Of a DNA stretch of 24,320 bases, positions 15,103 through 22,305 are shown piece by piece. Below the pieces are notes generated by a model. That model did no database searches, was not told where the DNA came from, and saw only the letters and a list, made by a program, of their open reading frames with translations. Both the position numbers and the translations under genes were made by a program. Where the stretch lies: NCBI GenBank assembly GCA_017446125.1, contig JAFSRL010000158.1, forward strand, positions 1 to 24,320. The letters are read 5' to 3'. The number at the start of each line of letters is the position of its first letter. Position 1 is the first letter of the stretch. Source of the DNA: Lachnospiraceae bacterium. Lineage in GTDB: Bacteria; Bacillota; Clostridia; Lachnospirales; Lachnospiraceae.

Positions 15103-17217
15103 TCATTCCACGGAGAACATCAGATCCGCGTACGTCGGGAAGGGCCACGCGCGTTTGTCGACGAGCTGTTCCAGCGCGTCCGCGCTTTCCCTGAGCTTTT
15201 CCATCGCGGGCTTTACCTTGTTTAAGTAACAGAACGCCTGCGCGCGGGTTTCCTCCATCGCGCCCGCCTTCTTTTCTTCGCGCTGCAACGCGTCGAGCGC
15301 ACGCTTCATTTCCTTTAAGTACTTCTGAATCTCCTTTAATTCCGCCGCCTGCACGGACGCGTCCGCGCCCGCTTCCTTCACGGCATTCACGCTTTTTGCG
15401 AGCTTTCCCGCATACAGCATGACCGCCGGCAGAATCTGCGTATTTGCCATATTCATCATCGTGAGCGCCTCGATGTTGATCGTCTTCACGTAGGTCTCAA
15501 AGATAATCTCCTGTCTCGAGGAAAGCTCCGACGCGGTAAAGATGCCAAACTTTTCGTAGGTCGCCACGGTCTCCGGCAGCGTCAAAACGTCCGCCGCCTC
15601 AATCATCGTAGGAATGTTTTTTAAGCCGCGGCGTGCAGCCTCCTTCACCCACTCCTGCGAATAGCCGTTGCCGTTAAAGATGATGCGCCTGTGGTTGCGC
15701 AGGTTTTCCTTGATCAGGTTGTGGATGGCAAGCTCCCTGTTTTCCGCCTGCTCCAGAACGTCCGCGGCGTCCGAAAACGCCTTCGCGAAGATTGCGTTCA
15801 TCGCGGTCACGGGGCTTGCGACGGAATCCGCGCTTCCCACCATGCGGAACTCAAACTTGTTGCCGGTGAAAGCAAAGGGCGAGGTCCGGTTGCGGTCCGT
15901 GGCGTCAAGCTCCAAATCCGGCAGCGTCGATACACCGGTCTTTAAGATGCCGCCCTGAATCGAGGATGCCGCGACACCGGTCTCCACGAGCTGCCGCACA
16001 ACGTCCTCCAACTGCGCCCCAAGAAAAACGGAAATGATGGCGGGCGGCGCTTCGTCCGCACCTAAGCGCAGGTCGTTACCCACGTCGGACGCACTCTGCC
16101 GCAAAATGTCCGCGTGGTCGTCCACCGCCTTTAGCATACAGGATAAAATCATCAAAAACTGAATGTTGTCGTTGGGCGTGTCGCCGGGGTCTAAGAGATT
16201 CACCCCGTCGTCCGTCGACAGCGACCAGTTGACGTGCTTGCCGCTGCCGTTCACGCCGGCAAACGGTTTCTCATGCAATAGGCAGCGCATCCCGTGATAC
16301 TCGGCAACACGCTTCATCGTCTCCATCACGATCTGGTTGTGGTCGACCGCGATGTTCGCCGTTTCATAAATGACCGCGAGCTCATGCTGCCCGGGTGCCA
16401 CCTCCTTGTGCTGCGTGCGTCCCGGCACACCCAGCTTCCACAGCTCCTCGTTCAAATCCTTCATGAAGGCCCCGGCACGCTCTCTGATGACACCAAAGTA
16501 ATGGTCCTCCATCTCCTGTCCCTTGGGCGGGGCGGCGCCGAAGAGTGTCCGGCCCGTGAAAATCAAATCATCACGCTCCTGTGACATCTCCCAGTCAACC
16601 AAAAAGTATTCCTGCTCCGGTCCGACGGAGACATTCACCCGGCTTGCCCTGTCGTTTCCGAACAGCTTCACAAGCCGCAGCGCCTGCTTGCTGATGGCTT
16701 CCATCGAGCGCAAAAGCGGCGTCTTTTTGTCGAGCGCCTCTCCCGTATAGGAGCAAAACGCGGTCGGAATGCAAAGCGTCACACCGGACGCGGTTTCTTT
16801 TAAGAAGGCGGGGGAGGTGATGTCCCACGCGGTGTAGCCGCGTGCCTCAAAGGTCGCGCGTAAGCCGCCTGAGGGAAACGAAGACGCGTCCGGCTCGCCC
16901 TTGATGAGCATCTTGCCGGTGAAGGAGGTAATCATCTTCCCGTTCTCATCCGGCTTTGTCACAAAGGCATCGTGCTTTTCCGCGGTGATGCCGGTTAAGG
17001 GCTGGAACCAGTGCGTGTAATGCGTCGCGCCGTTCTCCACCGCCCACTGCTTCATCGCGTGCGCCACGGCGTCCGCGGACTTCATCGAAAGCTCGCCGCC
17101 GTGGTAGATGACCTGCTCGACCTCCTGCAGCACATCCGGCGCAAGCACCTTCTTCATCTTGCGCATCGTAAAGACGTTTTTGCCGAAGAGCTCTTCCACG
17201 TTAATCTTATCGCCCAT
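15103..17217 (-). CDS. glnN: Glutamine synthetase type III
   Basis: A 704-aa enzyme that joins ammonia to glutamate with ATP in the cytoplasm. The length (about 700 aa) and motifs identify the GSIII class rather than the 440-470 aa GSI: VSVGPEQEYFLVD (metal-binding Glu), GRTQHKEVAPGQHELA, NGSGKHVNWS (catalytic core) and TSPFAFTGNKFEFR (substrate site) are all present. The C-terminal part has the helical region typical of GSIII (about 600-700). The ATG at 17217 lies three bases after the stop of the MltG-like gene, with GGAGG 11 bases upstream. No GlnR site or PII gene is visible nearby; expression may depend on the ireB promoter upstream. Confidence 0.96.
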   Translation of the reverse strand: MGDKINVEELFGKNVFTMRKMKKVLAPDVLQEVEQVIYHGGELSMKSADAVAHAMKQWAVENGATHYTHWFQPLTGITAEKHDAFVTKPDENGKMITSFTGKMLIKGEPDASSFPSGGLRATFEARGYTAWDITSPAFLKETASGVTLCIPTAFCSYTGEALDKKTPLLRSMEAISKQALRLVKLFGNDRASRVNVSVGPEQEYFLVDWEMSQERDDLIFTGRTLFGAAPPKGQEMEDHYFGVIRERAGAFMKDLNEELWKLGVPGRTQHKEVAPGQHELAVIYETANIAVDHNQIVMETMKRVAEYHGMRCLLHEKPFAGVNGSGKHVNWSLSTDDGVNLLDPGDTPNDNIQFLMILSCMLKAVDDHADILRQSASDVGNDLRLGADEAPPAIISVFLGAQLEDVVRQLVETGVAASSIQGGILKTGVSTLPDLELDATDRNRTSPFAFTGNKFEFRMVGSADSVASPVTAMNAIFAKAFSDAADVLEQAENRELAIHNLIKENLRNHRRIIFNGNGYSQEWVKEAARRGLKNIPTMIEAADVLTLPETVATYEKFGIFTASELSSRQEIIFETYVKTINIEALTMMNMANTQILPAVMLYAGKLAKSVNAVKEAGADASVQAAELKEIQKYLKEMKRALDALQREEKKAGAMEETRAQAFCYLNKVKPAMEKLRESADALEQLVDKRAWPFPTYADLMFSVE

Positions 17218-17220
17218 GCC

Positions 17221-17604
17221 TTACTCTTCCTCCGTCTTAAGTGCGTTTTGCGCCATGATTGCCATCATCTCGTCCGGCGTCATCGCCGTGGATAAGTCAT
17301 ATTCCCCGGGCTGTAATTTTCCGTGGTACGCGCTTAAGCGCTCCTGTAAGGTGAACAGCCGCACATCGTCGATGAGTCCGGCGCGCTTTAAGATGCGCCC
17401 GATTTCCGATACGCCGGTGTTCTCCGGAATCGTGACATGCACCGGCATGCCTTCGCCCGTCGACATGGGTGTCTGGTTATAGATATGATACCCGTAGTCG
17501 TACGCGACACGCGCATAGTGATATGTCGCGTAACAGATTGCGACAATCAAGAGCGCCTTCACAATGCCTTCGAGTATGGAAATGCCAATCTTCTTTTCCG
17601 CCAT
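17221..17604 (-). CDS. Short MltG/YceG-like membrane protein without the catalytic domain
   Basis: A 127-aa protein with one N-terminal membrane helix (about 10-33) followed by a LysM-like subdomain as found at the start of MltG: VHVTIPENTGVSEIGRILKRAGLI, a Phe-rich step, then LQPGEYDLSTAMTPDEMM. In full MltG (about 340-380 aa) this is followed by the YceG transglycosylase domain with its catalytic Glu; here the chain ends in an acidic tail. It is therefore not expected to cut glycan strands and may bind or position a wall enzyme (inference). The reading frame is intact, and the ATG has AAGGA upstream. It starts 12 bp after the RNase J gene. Confidence 0.8.
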   Translation of the reverse strand: MAEKKIGISILEGIVKALLIVAICYATYHYARVAYDYGYHIYNQTPMSTGEGMPVHVTIPENTGVSEIGRILKRAGLIDDVRLFTLQERLSAYHGKLQPGEYDLSTAMTPDEMMAIMAQNALKTEEE

Positions 17605-17616
17605 CTGAGTTGTTCC

Positions 17617-19299
17617 TTATACCGTAATGTCCGTTAACACAGGCATAATCATGGGCCTGCGTTTGTATTCCTTCCATATATAATCGCCCAGCGCGTCACG
17701 AACCGCAATCTTTAACTTGTTGAAATCCAGCCGTCCCTTGTCCAGGAACTTCAGGATTTCCTTTTCCGCGATGTCGACGGCTTCGCCGATCATGTCATCC
17801 GATTCCTTCATATAAACAAAGCCGCGCGAGATGATGTCGGGGCCCGCCACAAGCTCTAAGCTTGCCGTGTTGACGGAGAAGGAAACGATGACGATGCCGT
17901 CCTGCGCCAGCCGCTGTCTGTCGCGCAAAACGACGTTGCCCACGTCGCCCACGCCCAGACCGTCCACAAGCACCGCGCCGGTGGGCACGCGTCCCGTAAT
18001 CTCCGCGCCGTCCTCGTTCAGCTCCAGCACCTCGCCGGAACGCAGCAGGAAGGTGTTCTCCTTCGGGATGCCTAAGTCGCGCACCAGCTTTGCCTGTGCC
18101 TTTAGGTGCTTGAATTCGCCGTGCACGGGAACCGCGTACTGCGGCTTTACAAGCGTGTACATGAGCTTGATGTCCTCCTGGCAGGCATGCCCGGAGACAT
18201 GCACGTCCTGGAAGATGACATCGGCACCCTTTTCCATCAGCTCGTTGATGACGTTCGTGATTGCGCGCTCGTTTCCGGGAATCGGGTGCGAGGAGAAGAT
18301 GATGGTGTCGTTCTTGCCCACCGAAATCTTCCGGTGCTGTCCGTTCGCCATGCGCGATAATGCCGCCATGCTCTCTCCCTGGGAGCCGGTCGTGATGATG
18401 ACCGTCTTCTCCTCCGGGAAGTCCTTTAACTGTTCGATGTCAATCAGGGTGTTCTTCGGAATCTTTAAGCACTCCAGCTCCTGCGCCGTGCGGATGATGT
18501 TCACCATGCTGCGGCCTTCGACCACAACCTTTCTGCCGAACTTGTACGCGGTATTGATAATCTGCTGCACACGGTCGACGTTCGAGGCAAAGGTTGCGAT
18601 GATGATGCGGGTATCCGCATGCTGCTCAAAGAGCGCGTTGAACATGGGACCTAAGGTCTTTTCGCTCGCGGTCGAGCCCGGGCGCTCCGCGTTTGTGGAA
18701 TCGCACAGCATTGCAAGCACACCCTTTTTTCCGATTTCCGCAAAACGCTGCAAATCGATGGGGTCGCCGTAGACCGGTGTGTAGTCCACCTTGAAGTCGC
18801 CGGTGTGGATGATGATGCCGGCGGGGGAATAAATCGCCAGCGCCGCCGCATCCACAATCGAGTGATTCGTCTTGATGAACTCGACGTTGAAGTCGCCCAG
18901 GTTGATTGACTGCCCGAAGGTGACGACCTTGCGTTTTGTGACATCCATGAGTTCATGCTCTGTGAGCTTGTTCTCGATGATGCCCATCGTTAAGCGCGTC
19001 GCGTAAACGGGAACGTTCACGTCGCGCAGCACATAGGGCAGCGCACCGATATGGTCCTCATGTCCGTGCGTGATGACAAAGCCCTTGACCTTGTCGATGT
19101 TTTCCTGTAAATAGGTGGTGTCCGGAATGACTAAGTCGATGCCGTACATATCGTCATCCGGAAAGGATAAGCCGCAGTCCACCACGATGATGGAATCTTC
19201 GTAGCGGAATGCCGTGATGTTCATGCCGATCTGTTCCAGACCGCCCAGCGGGATGATCTGTATCTTATGCCCGCCATGATTGCCTTTTCTGTTTTTCAA
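17617..19299 (-). CDS. rnj: Ribonuclease J
   Basis: A 560-aa metallo-beta-lactamase-fold ribonuclease with 5'-3' exo- and endonuclease activity in mRNA decay and rRNA maturation. The zinc motif THGHEDH is at about 77-83, further metal ligands lie in TNHSIVDA and HTGDFKVD, and the beta-CASP region contains TTGSQGE and FSSHPIPGNE, followed by VHVSGHA. The C-terminal dimerisation domain ends the protein. The start is TTG at 19299, with CGGAGG six bases before it, giving the family-typical KNRKG... N-terminus; the GTG at 19329 would add ten residues without a ribosome-binding site. Whether it is J1 or J2 cannot be told here. Confidence 0.96.
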   Translation of the reverse strand: MKNRKGNHGGHKIQIIPLGGLEQIGMNITAFRYEDSIIVVDCGLSFPDDDMYGIDLVIPDTTYLQENIDKVKGFVITHGHEDHIGALPYVLRDVNVPVYATRLTMGIIENKLTEHELMDVTKRKVVTFGQSINLGDFNVEFIKTNHSIVDAAALAIYSPAGIIIHTGDFKVDYTPVYGDPIDLQRFAEIGKKGVLAMLCDSTNAERPGSTASEKTLGPMFNALFEQHADTRIIIATFASNVDRVQQIINTAYKFGRKVVVEGRSMVNIIRTAQELECLKIPKNTLIDIEQLKDFPEEKTVIITTGSQGESMAALSRMANGQHRKISVGKNDTIIFSSHPIPGNERAITNVINELMEKGADVIFQDVHVSGHACQEDIKLMYTLVKPQYAVPVHGEFKHLKAQAKLVRDLGIPKENTFLLRSGEVLELNEDGAEITGRVPTGAVLVDGLGVGDVGNVVLRDRQRLAQDGIVIVSFSVNTASLELVAGPDIISRGFVYMKESDDMIGEAVDIAEKEILKFLDKGRLDFNKLKIAVRDALGDYIWKEYKRRPMIMPVLTDITV

Positions 19300-19330
19300 A
19301 ATAAACCTCCGTATTTTCCGTACAGACACT

Positions 19331-19591
19331 TCAAACGGAAAGTGCGGTATCGTCTTCCTCTAACAGTTTTTTGAAGATTTCGCCGACGGCGTTCAATTCG
19401 TCATCGTCTTCCACAAAAGAATAGAGCGCTTCCGTATCCGCCTGTGCGGAATCGTCCCGCAGCACAAAGGCCTCCGCGTCGCCCTCTTCGTCTTCCGTAA
19501 CAAGGATATAAGATTTTCCGTTCAGTACTGTCTGTTCCAACACGCAGAACGTCATTGTGCCGTCCGCGTCTTCCAATGTTATCTTTTCCAT
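19331..19591 (-). CDS. DUF1292 domain-containing protein (YrzB-like)
   Basis: An 86-aa acidic cytoplasmic protein. The pattern of ITLEDADGTMTFCVLEQT followed by YILVTEDEEGDAE and an Asp/Glu-rich C-terminus is that of DUF1292. In Bacillus the same protein (YrzB) follows ruvX (yrrK). Its start overlaps the ruvX 3' end by 13 nt, and GGGAGG lies four bases upstream. No molecular function is known. Confidence 0.9.
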   Translation of the reverse strand: MEKITLEDADGTMTFCVLEQTVLNGKSYILVTEDEEGDAEAFVLRDDSAQADTEALYSFVEDDDELNAVGEIFKKLLEEDDTALSV

Positions 19592-20013
19592 GCCGCCTCC
19601 CGTGCGTTTAAGTAATCCTGCAGGATCACCTCCGCGGCGATCATATCCACGTATTGCTTGTAGTCTCCGGGCTTAATGCCCGTTTCCTTCATAATCTCTT
19701 CGGCCTCGACCGAAGTTAAACGCTCGTCCTGTAAATACACGGGAAGTCCCGTGCGCCGAATAAGCCGTTCCATGAACGCGCGTGTTTTCGCGGCACGCTC
19801 CGATTCCGAACCGTCCATGTTCAGGGGCAGCCCCAGAACAATCGCTTCAATGCCGTACGTTTCACACAACGCCTCGATGCGTGCAAGGGTCTTTCGCTCG
19901 TGGGACTCTGTCTTTCTCCGGATGATTTCCAAACGGGTCGCGATCTTTCCCGTTTCGTCGCTCACGGCAACGCCCACCGTGTGCGCACCGTAGTCAAGGC
20001 CCAGAATGCGCAT
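19579..20013 (-). CDS. ruvX: Putative pre-16S rRNA nuclease / Holliday junction resolvase RuvX (YqgF)
   Basis: A 144-aa RNase H-fold protein of normal family length. The motifs LGLDYGAHTVGVAVSD (first catalytic Asp), GLPLNMDGSE, LQDERLTSVEA and DMIAAEVILQDYL (last catalytic Asp) are intact. In E. coli the family member YqgF processes pre-16S rRNA; the resolvase name comes from structural similarity. It lies three bases after ireB and overlaps the DUF1292 gene. Confidence 0.95.
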   Translation of the reverse strand: MRILGLDYGAHTVGVAVSDETGKIATRLEIIRRKTESHERKTLARIEALCETYGIEAIVLGLPLNMDGSESERAAKTRAFMERLIRRTGLPVYLQDERLTSVEAEEIMKETGIKPGDYKQYVDMIAAEVILQDYLNAREAAWKR

Positions 20014-20016
20014 TCC

Positions 20017-20292
20017 TTACTTCGTTTCCCAGTTGTTGCCGGCGATGTAACTCTGTAATAACTCCTCCACCAGCTCGTCGCGCTCCACCTTCATGATGAG
20101 CGCCCTGGCACCGTTGTGGCTGGTGATGTAGGTCGGGTCGCCCGACATGATGTACCCCACGATCTGGTTGACCGGATTGTACCCCTTCTCCATCAATGCC
20201 TCATAGACCACGCTCAAAACCTTGCTCGCGGGCGTGTCCGAGTCGACGGGCACCTGGAAAAATTGTGTGTTCCCCAAATCCTGATTCTGCAT
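20017..20292 (-). CDS. ireB: IreB-family regulatory phosphoprotein (DUF965)
   Basis: A 91-aa protein matching IreB/YrzL across its full length: TQFFQVPVDSDTPASKVL at the N-terminus, then KGYNPVNQIVGYIMSGDP and ITSHNGARALIMKVERDE. In Enterococcus, IreB is phosphorylated on Thr residues by the PASTA kinase IreK and restrains cephalosporin resistance. N-terminal Thr residues (Thr9 and Thr20) are available here. GGAG lies five bases before the ATG. It is the first gene of the ireB-ruvX-DUF1292 trio, whose order is conserved in Firmicutes. Confidence 0.95.
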   Translation of the reverse strand: MQNQDLGNTQFFQVPVDSDTPASKVLSVVYEALMEKGYNPVNQIVGYIMSGDPTYITSHNGARALIMKVERDELVEELLQSYIAGNNWETK

Positions 20293-20330
20293 ACATTCTC
20301 CGTTGAAACCGTATTAAAACATCACCTATT

Positions 20331-20359
20331 ATCTTACTATACGGCAAAAAAATATGCAA
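20331..20359 (-). promoter_or_regulatory. Promoter of the ireB-ruvX-rnj run
   Basis: On the minus strand, TTGCAT (20354-20359) and TAAGAT (20331-20336) are 17 bp apart, about 39 bp before the ireB start codon. No other strong promoter was noticed in the tight run to 13287, so this one may serve all seven genes. Confidence 0.6.
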
Positions 20360-20362
20360 TTA

Positions 20363-20371
20363 TGCTATAAT
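20363..20371 (+). promoter_or_regulatory. Extended -10 promoter of rsmE, placed for a leaderless transcript
   Basis: TGCTATAAT is a perfect extended -10 (TG-n-TATAAT). The rsmE ATG at 20378 begins seven bases after the hexamer, where transcription should start, and no Shine-Dalgarno site precedes it. The element touches the -35 box of the divergent ireB promoter. A weaker alternative, TTGAAA (20303-20308) with TATTAT (20327-20332), would give a leader of about 40 nt. Confidence 0.6.
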
Positions 20372-20377
20372 TCTGTA

Positions 20378-21145
20378 ATGAATCACTTTTTTGCACAAGA
20401 AGATGCCTTTTCGGCGGATCATAAAACCGTCGTCATCCGCGGGGACGATGCCCACCACATCATGCATGTGCTCCGGATGAAGGTTGGTGAGGAGTTTTCC
20501 GTCAGCAGCACAGCAGAAAGCGACACGGCAGAATACCGGTTCGGGATTGTCGCAACGGAAGAAGGCGCCGTCACGGGCGAGCTGCGTTTTATTAAGAAGG
20601 AAGGCGTCGAGCTGCCCGCGCGCATCACGCTCTTCCAGGGACTCCCCAAGGCGGACAAGATGGAGCTCATCACGCAAAAGGCGGTGGAGCTGGGTGTTGC
20701 AAAAATCGTTCCGGTCGCCTGTGAGCGCAGCATCGTCAAGCTTGCCCCGGGCAGGGCCGAAAAGAAGGTTGCGAGACTGCAGGCGATTGCGGAAGCTGCC
20801 GCGAAGCAGAGCCGCCGGGGCATGATTCCGGAAGTCTCTTTCGTAATGCGCTTTCCGGAAGCCTGTGTGCTTGCGCAGGAGGCGGATGTTTTCTTACTGC
20901 CCTATGAGCTTGCGCAGGAAGAAAGCGTATCTGCAATGGAAGAAACGCGGGAAGTGATCCGCGCAATCAAACCGGAAAGCACCGTCGCTGTTTTTGTGGG
21001 ACCGGAGGGCGGTTTTTCCAAAGAAGAAGTGCAGCTTTGTAAGGAGAAGGGCGCAAGCGTCATCACCCTGGGACGCCGGATTTTGCGCACGGAGACCGCC
21101 GGCATGGCGCTGCTGTCCTGGCTGGTCTTTCAACTGGAGTCATAA
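20378..21145 (+). CDS. rsmE: 16S rRNA (uracil-1498-N3)-methyltransferase RsmE
   Basis: A 255-aa SPOUT methyltransferase that methylates U1498 of 16S rRNA. It has an N-terminal PUA-like RNA-binding part beginning MNHFFAQ, the family's typical start, with HHIMHVLRMKVG. The C-terminal knot shows GLPKADKMELITQKAVELGV, then FVGPEGGFSKEEV and LGRRILRTETAGMALLS for S-adenosylmethionine binding. The in-frame ATG at 20354 would add eight unrelated residues and lies upstream of the -10 element, so 20378 is preferred. Its TAA overlaps the next start by one base (TAATG). Confidence 0.95.
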   Translation: MNHFFAQEDAFSADHKTVVIRGDDAHHIMHVLRMKVGEEFSVSSTAESDTAEYRFGIVATEEGAVTGELRFIKKEGVELPARITLFQGLPKADKMELITQKAVELGVAKIVPVACERSIVKLAPGRAEKKVARLQAIAEAAAKQSRRGMIPEVSFVMRFPEACVLAQEADVFLLPYELAQEESVSAMEETREVIRAIKPESTVAVFVGPEGGFSKEEVQLCKEKGASVITLGRRILRTETAGMALLSWLVFQLES

Positions 21146-22302
21146 TGGAAGTATATTTGGACAACGCCGCGACGACACGGTGTGACAACGAGGTCGCCGC
21201 GCTCATCAATGAAATCCTGGTAAACAATTACGGCAACCCTTCGAGCATGCATGCTTTGGGTGTGAAGGCGGAGCGCCGCATCAAAACCGCTTTGGAGCAA
21301 ATCGCAAGGACCCTGAAGTGCAAGCCGAATGAGATTCTCTTCACCTCCGGCGGCACGGAGTCTGACAACTTAGCGCTTTTGGGCGTTGCGCACGCGTATG
21401 CCCGCACGGGAAATCACGTGATTACGACCGCGATTGAGCATCCGGCGGTGGCAGAGGCTGCGGCGCAGCTTGAAAAGGAAGGCTTTCGCGTGACTTACCT
21501 TCCCGTGGACAAGGAAGGCATCGTCTCCCTTTCCGCTTTGGAAGAGGCGCTTTGTGACGACACGATTTTAGTTTCCGTCATGCAGGTGAACAACGAGCTT
21601 GGCAGCGTGCAGCCCATCGAGGAAATCGGGCGCATCATCAAGGCGCGTCGCTCAGACATCTTCTTTCACGTGGACGGGATTCAGGGGTACGGCAAGGTGC
21701 CGCTTTCCCTTTCCCGCGCGCAGGTGGATTTGTACAGTGTCAGTGCGCACAAGATTCACGGGCCCAAGGGCGCCGGCTTCTTATATGTAAAAAAGGGTGT
21801 GCGGCTTCTGCCCCTGTTGCATGGCGGCGGTCAGCAAAACGACCTGCGCTCCGGTACGGAAAACGTGGCAGGCTTTGCCGGAACGGGGCTTGCCGCAGAA
21901 AAGATTTTTTCGACGATGGAGGAGGACGCGGCACGGATGCGTGCACTGCGCAGCCTCTTTTGCGAAGGCGTATTGCAGGAGATGGAGGACGTCATCGTCA
22001 ACGGCGCGGGTACAGAGTCCGCTTCACCGCACATCGTGAGCCTGACGGTCAGGGGTGTCCGTGCGGAGGTGCTTTTGCACGCGCTTGAGGATAAGGGGAT
22101 CTATGTTTCCGCCGGCAGCGCCTGCGCGACAAACCACCCGAAGGTGTCGCCGGTGTTAAAGGCGGCGGGGCTAAGTGACGAGGACGCGTCCTCGACAATC
22201 CGCTTCAGCCTGTCGAGGGAAACAACAAAGGAAGAGATTGTCACCGCGCTTGACGCGTTACAGGATGTTGTGCCAACACTCAGAAAATTTCAGAGGATGT
22301 AA
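21145..22302 (+). CDS. Cysteine desulfurase (NifS/IscS family), likely sulfur donor for ThiI
   Basis: A 385-aa PLP enzyme that takes sulfur from cysteine and holds it as a persulfide. Visible are LDNAATT at the N-terminus, SGGTESDNLAL, His99, Asp177 and Gln180, SAHKIHGPKG with PLP Lys203, and GSACATN with catalytic Cys327. It starts one base inside the rsmE stop and is followed three bases later by thiI. That pairing suggests a dedicated ThiI partner (NifZ-like) rather than the general Fe-S desulfurase; no scaffold gene such as iscU or sufU is adjacent. Confidence 0.93.
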   Translation: MEVYLDNAATTRCDNEVAALINEILVNNYGNPSSMHALGVKAERRIKTALEQIARTLKCKPNEILFTSGGTESDNLALLGVAHAYARTGNHVITTAIEHPAVAEAAAQLEKEGFRVTYLPVDKEGIVSLSALEEALCDDTILVSVMQVNNELGSVQPIEEIGRIIKARRSDIFFHVDGIQGYGKVPLSLSRAQVDLYSVSAHKIHGPKGAGFLYVKKGVRLLPLLHGGGQQNDLRSGTENVAGFAGTGLAAEKIFSTMEEDAARMRALRSLFCEGVLQEMEDVIVNGAGTESASPHIVSLTVRGVRAEVLLHALEDKGIYVSAGSACATNHPKVSPVLKAAGLSDEDASSTIRFSLSRETTKEEIVTALDALQDVVPTLRKFQRM

Positions 22303-22305
22303 GAA

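Noticed and set aside
13246..17217. tRNA-Gln near a glutamine synthetase gene as a possible functional link
   Set aside because: They are on opposite strands, about 1.8 kb apart with another gene between them, and nothing in the sequence ties them together.
17831..18772. Plus-strand open frame (313 codons) opposite RNase J
   Set aside because: Antisense shadow of a well-conserved gene. Its Ser/Cys/Thr-rich product is typical of reverse-frame translation.
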